Of a DNA stretch of 64,000 bases, positions 60,680 through 64,000 are shown one piece after another. The stretch's first letter is position 1; every line of letters begins with the position of its first letter. The stretch is from Balaenoptera acutorostrata (Eukaryota; Chordata; Mammalia; Artiodactyla; Balaenopteridae). The notes under the pieces were generated by a model, which was not told the origin of the DNA, did not search any database, and saw only the letters and a program-made list of their open reading frames with translations. Location: NCBI RefSeq assembly GCF_949987535.1, contig NC_080067.1, positions 43,026,910 to 43,090,909 of the forward strand. The letters run 5' to 3'. The position numbers and the translations under genes are program-made.

Positions 60680-63085
60680 ATTAAACCTCTCCCACTCTCT
60701 AGATACCACTCAGCATATAAAGGAATATTATTTGGGGTCCAGGCATGGAGAAGAGTTTAGACACTAGGATAAGATAAGGGACACACCCATTATACAGAGG
60801 AGCACACCCATTATACAGAAAGCACATTAGGTTTCTCTTTTTACTTGTTCATTAGAACACTAGTGCTTAGGAAATCTATTGCAGGCAGAAGCAGTCAAGG
60901 GTAGCTTAGGGTTAGGGTTAGGGTGCGGCTTCGTTTACGGGTTAGGGTACGGCCTAGGTTATGGGTTAGGGTTAGGGTTAGGGTTAGTTTTAGGGTTAGG
61001 GCTCGTTTAGGGTACGGGTTAGGATTAAGGAACATGTTAGGGTTAGGGTAGGGTTTAGGGTTGGGGTACGCGTTAGGGTCAGGGTATTTATTAAACCTAT
61101 CCCACTCTCTAGATAGCACTCATCACGTAGTGGAATAATATTCGGGGTCCAGCCATGGAGAAGAGTTCAGACATTATGATAAGATAAGGAACACACCCAT
61201 TATACCGAAATCACATGAGGATTCACTTTGTAAACTGTTCCTTAAAACAGTAGTGATTAGGATATCTATTGGAGGCAGAAGCAGTCAAGGGTAGCTTAGC
61301 GTTCGGGTTAGGGTTAGGGTTAGGGTATCGCTTAGGTTACGGTTTCAGGTACGGGTTAGGGTACGGTATAGGGTATGGGTTAGGGTTAGTGTTAGGGTTA
61401 GATTTAGGGTTAGTGCTCGGTTTAGGTTATGGGTTTAGATTAGGGTATGGGTTATGTTTAGGGTAGGGCTTAGTGTTAGGGTACGCATTACGGTTAGGTT
61501 ATTTATTAAACCTATCCCAGTCTCTAAATGCAACTTAGCATGTAAGGGAATCTTATTTGGGGTCCAGCAATGGAGAGGTGTTTAGACACTAGGATAAGAT
61601 TAGGAACACACCCATTATAAAGAAATCTCATGAGGATTCTCTTTATAAACTGTTCCTTAAAGCACTAGTTCTTAGGAAATCTATTGGAGGCAGAAGCAGT
61701 CAAGGGAAGCTTAGGGTTAGGGTTAGGGTTAGGGCAAGTTTTAGGGTACGGCTTAGGGTAAGGGTTCAGGTATGGGTTAGGCAACGGCGTAGGGTATAGG
61801 TTAGGGTTAGGGTTAGGGTTAGTTTTAGGGTTAGGGCTCGGTTTAGGGTACGGGTTATGATCAGTGTACGTGTTAGGGTTAGGGTAGGAGTTAGGGTTAG
61901 GGTACGCATTAGGGTTAGTGTATTTATCACACCAACCCCACTCTCTAGATACCACTTAGCACGTAAAGGAATATTATTTGGTGTTCAGCCATGGAGAAGG
62001 GTTTAGACATTAGGATAAGATAAGGAACACACCCATTATACAGAAATCACATTAGGATTCTCTTTTTAAACTGTTCCTTAAAGCACTAATGGTTAGGAAA
62101 TCTATTGGAGGCAGAAGCAGTCCAGGGTAGCTTAGGGTTAGTGTTAGGGTTAGGGTTAGAGTTACGGTTCGGTTTAGGGTACGGATTAGGATTAGGGTAC
62201 GTGTTAGGGTTAGGGTAAGAGTTAGGGTTAGGGTATGCATTAGGGTTAGGGTATTTATTAAACTTATCCCACTCTCTAGATACCACTTAGCATGTAAAGG
62301 AATATTATTTCTGGTCCAGGCATGGAGAAGAGTTTAGAGCCTAGGATAAGATAGGGAACACACACATTATACAGAAATCACATTAGGATTCGCTTTTTAA
62401 ACTGTTCCTTAAAACACTAGTGCTTAGGAAATCTATTGGAGGCAGAAGCAGTCAAGGGTAGCTTAGGGTTTGGTTTAGGTTTATGGTTGGGGTTAGGGTA
62501 CGGCTTAGCGTACGGTTTCGTGTACGGGTTAGGGTACAGCGTAGGGTATGTTTTAGGGTTAGGGTTAGCGTTAATTTTAGGGTTAGGGCTCGGTTTAGGG
62601 TACAGGTTAGGATTAGGGTACGTGTTAGTGTTAGGATAGGGGTTAGGCTTAGGGTACACTTTACGTTTAGGGTATTCGTTAAACCTATCCCACTCTCCAG
62701 GTACTACAAAGCATGTAAAGGAATATTATTTGGGGTCCAGCCATGGAGAATAGTTTAGAGACTAGGATAACATAAGGAACACACCCATTATAAAAAATCA
62801 CATGAGGATTCTCTTTGTAACCTGTTCCTTAAAACACTAGTGCTTAGGAAATCTATTGGAGGCAGAAGCAGTCAAGGGTAGCTTAGGGTTAGGGTTAGGA
62901 TTAGGGTACGGCTTATCGTAGTGGTTCAGGTACCCGTTAGCGTACGGCGTAGGACATGGGTTACGGATAGGGTTAGGGTTTGTTTTAGGGTTAGGGCTCG
63001 ATTTAGGTTACGAATTAGGATTAAGGTACGTGTTAGGGTTAGTTTAGGAGTTAGGGTTAGGGTACGCGTTAGGGATAGGTTATTT
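60680..63085 (+). repeat. Six-monomer higher-order block, 2406 bp
   Basis: Anchors lie at 60680, 61090, 61504, 61927, 62257 and 62678, and the same start type returns at 63086 and continues to the window edge. Compared with the nine-monomer block, three consecutive monomer types are missing. This block corresponds to the unit that elsewhere carries the SINE. Confidence 0.78.
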
Positions 63086-64000
63086 ATTAAACCTCTCCCA
63101 CTCTCTAGATACCACTCAGCATATAAAGGAATATTATTTGGGGTCCAGGCATGGAGAAGAGTTTAGACACTAGGATAAGATAAGGAACACACCCATTATA
63201 CAGAGGAGCACACCCATTATACAGAAAGCACATTAGGTTTCTCTTTTTACTTGTTCATTAGAACACTAGTGCTTAGGAAATCTATTGCAGGCAGAAGCAG
63301 TCAAGGGTAGCTTAGGGTTAGGGTTATGGTGCGGCTTCATTTACGGGTTAGGGTACGGCCTAGGCTATGGGTTAGGGTTAGGGTTAGGGTTAGTTTTAGG
63401 GTTAGGGCTCGTTTAGGGTACGGGTTAGGATTAAGGAACATGTTAGGGTTAGGGTAGGGTTTAGGGTTGGGGTACGCGTTAGGGTTAGGGTATTTATTAA
63501 ACCTATCCCACTCTCTAGATAGCACTCATCACGTAGTGGAATAATATTCGGGGTCCAGCCATGGAGAAGAGTTCAGACATTATGATAAGATAAGGAACAC
63601 ACATTATACCGAAATCACATGAGGATTCACTTTGTAAACTGTTCCTTAAAACAGTAGTGATTAGGATATCTATTGGAGGCAGAAGTAGTCAAGGGTAGCT
63701 TAGCGTTCGGGTTAGGGTTAGGGTTAGGGTTAGGGTTAGGGTATGGCTTAGGTTACGGTTTCAGGTACGTGTTAGGGTACGGTATAGGGTATGGGTTAGG
63801 GTTAGGGTTAGGGTTAGATTTAGGGTTAGTGCTCGGTTTAGGTTATGGGTTTAGATTAGGGTATGGGTTATGTTTAGGGTAGGGCTTAGTGTTAGGATAC
63901 GCATTACGGTTAGGTTATTTATTAAACCTATCCCAGTCTCTAGATGCAACTTAGCACGTAAGGGAATCTTATTTGGGGTCCAGCAATGGAGAGGTGTTTA

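Larger units (their letters stand above)
29846..64000 (+). repeat. Telomere-like satellite array (about 0.4 kb monomers)
   Basis: I located 84 copies of the anchor ATTAAAC (or GTTAAAC, ACTAAAC, ATCACAC) from 29952 to 63922. Most intervals are 403-442 bp, with a second class of 323-332 bp. Each monomer has a unique box of about 225 bp and about 190 bp of degenerate TTAGGG with variants such as TACGGG, TACGGC, TATGGG, TTCGGG and TTAGGA. The unique box runs from TTATTAAACCTATCCC through GGGGTCCAGCCATGGAGAAG to GGCAGAAGCAGTCAAGG. The G-rich strand is always +. The pattern fits my recollection of the mysticete heavy satellite (about 422 bp, terminal). Open frames coding for GL, VR, PN or TL dipeptides are trivial consequences of TTAGGG being open in two frames per strand. 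Confidence 0.93.

Noticed and set aside
29846..64000. Genuine terminal telomere
   Set aside because: The TTAGGG content is degenerate and interrupted every 0.4 kb by a conserved unique box, so it is a satellite and not telomerase-made repeat. The true end is not in the window.
29846..64000. Regular spacing reminiscent of a CRISPR array
   Set aside because: The repeats are hundreds of bases long, diverged, and without variable spacers, and the rest of the window is vertebrate.

Overview
The window reads as the end region of a mammalian chromosome, most likely from a cetacean and probably a baleen whale. Two observations point there. Two tRNA-derived SINEs of the CHR type (cetacean/hippo/ruminant lineage) sit in it, in the long form I associate with whales. 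The right half is a roughly 0.4 kb satellite that is half unique sequence and half degenerate TTAGGG. This matches what I remember of the terminally located, about 422 bp 'heavy satellite' of mysticetes. Both identifications come from memory and were not searched. I find no protein-coding gene, no rRNA or functional tRNA gene and no CRISPR array. Every open frame is a by-product of repeat sequence, and many of the longest begin at GTG or TTG rather than ATG.

Layout. (1) 1-3197 holds divergent copies of an L1-derived satellite, including a 2317-bp duplication (1-880 is repeated at 2318-3197) and an antisense CHR SINE at 1036-1320. (2) 3198-3714 is an antisense fragment of an L1 5' UTR, ending at the L1 start with its YY1-like motif. 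(3) 3715-29845 is a regular satellite. Each 1.22-1.29 kb monomer is about 0.9 kb of antisense L1 3' end (ORF2 C-terminus plus 3' UTR) joined to a roughly 0.34 kb core that is not L1. Monomers of three classes (S, B, A) form higher-order units: S-B-A trimers of about 3.79 kb and S-A dimers of about 2.5 kb. (4) At about 29846 the array breaks in mid-monomer into the second satellite, which continues to the right edge. I count 84 occurrences of its anchor motif (ATTAAAC and variants), with a mean spacing near 405 bp once the SINE is removed. These monomers form composite higher-order units of 6, 7, 8 and 9 monomers. One unit copy carries a CHR SINE at 59626-60009 with a perfect 14-bp target duplication and an apparent 3' transduction.

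The G-rich TTAGGG strand is the + strand throughout the second satellite. If its polarity follows that of the true telomere, the chromosome end lies to the right and the L1 satellite lies on the centromere side. The elements do not form a pathway. They record L1 3' ends captured into a satellite, degenerate telomere repeat captured into another, and both expanded by unequal exchange or conversion. The order of HOR blocks and the SINE insertion give a relative chronology.
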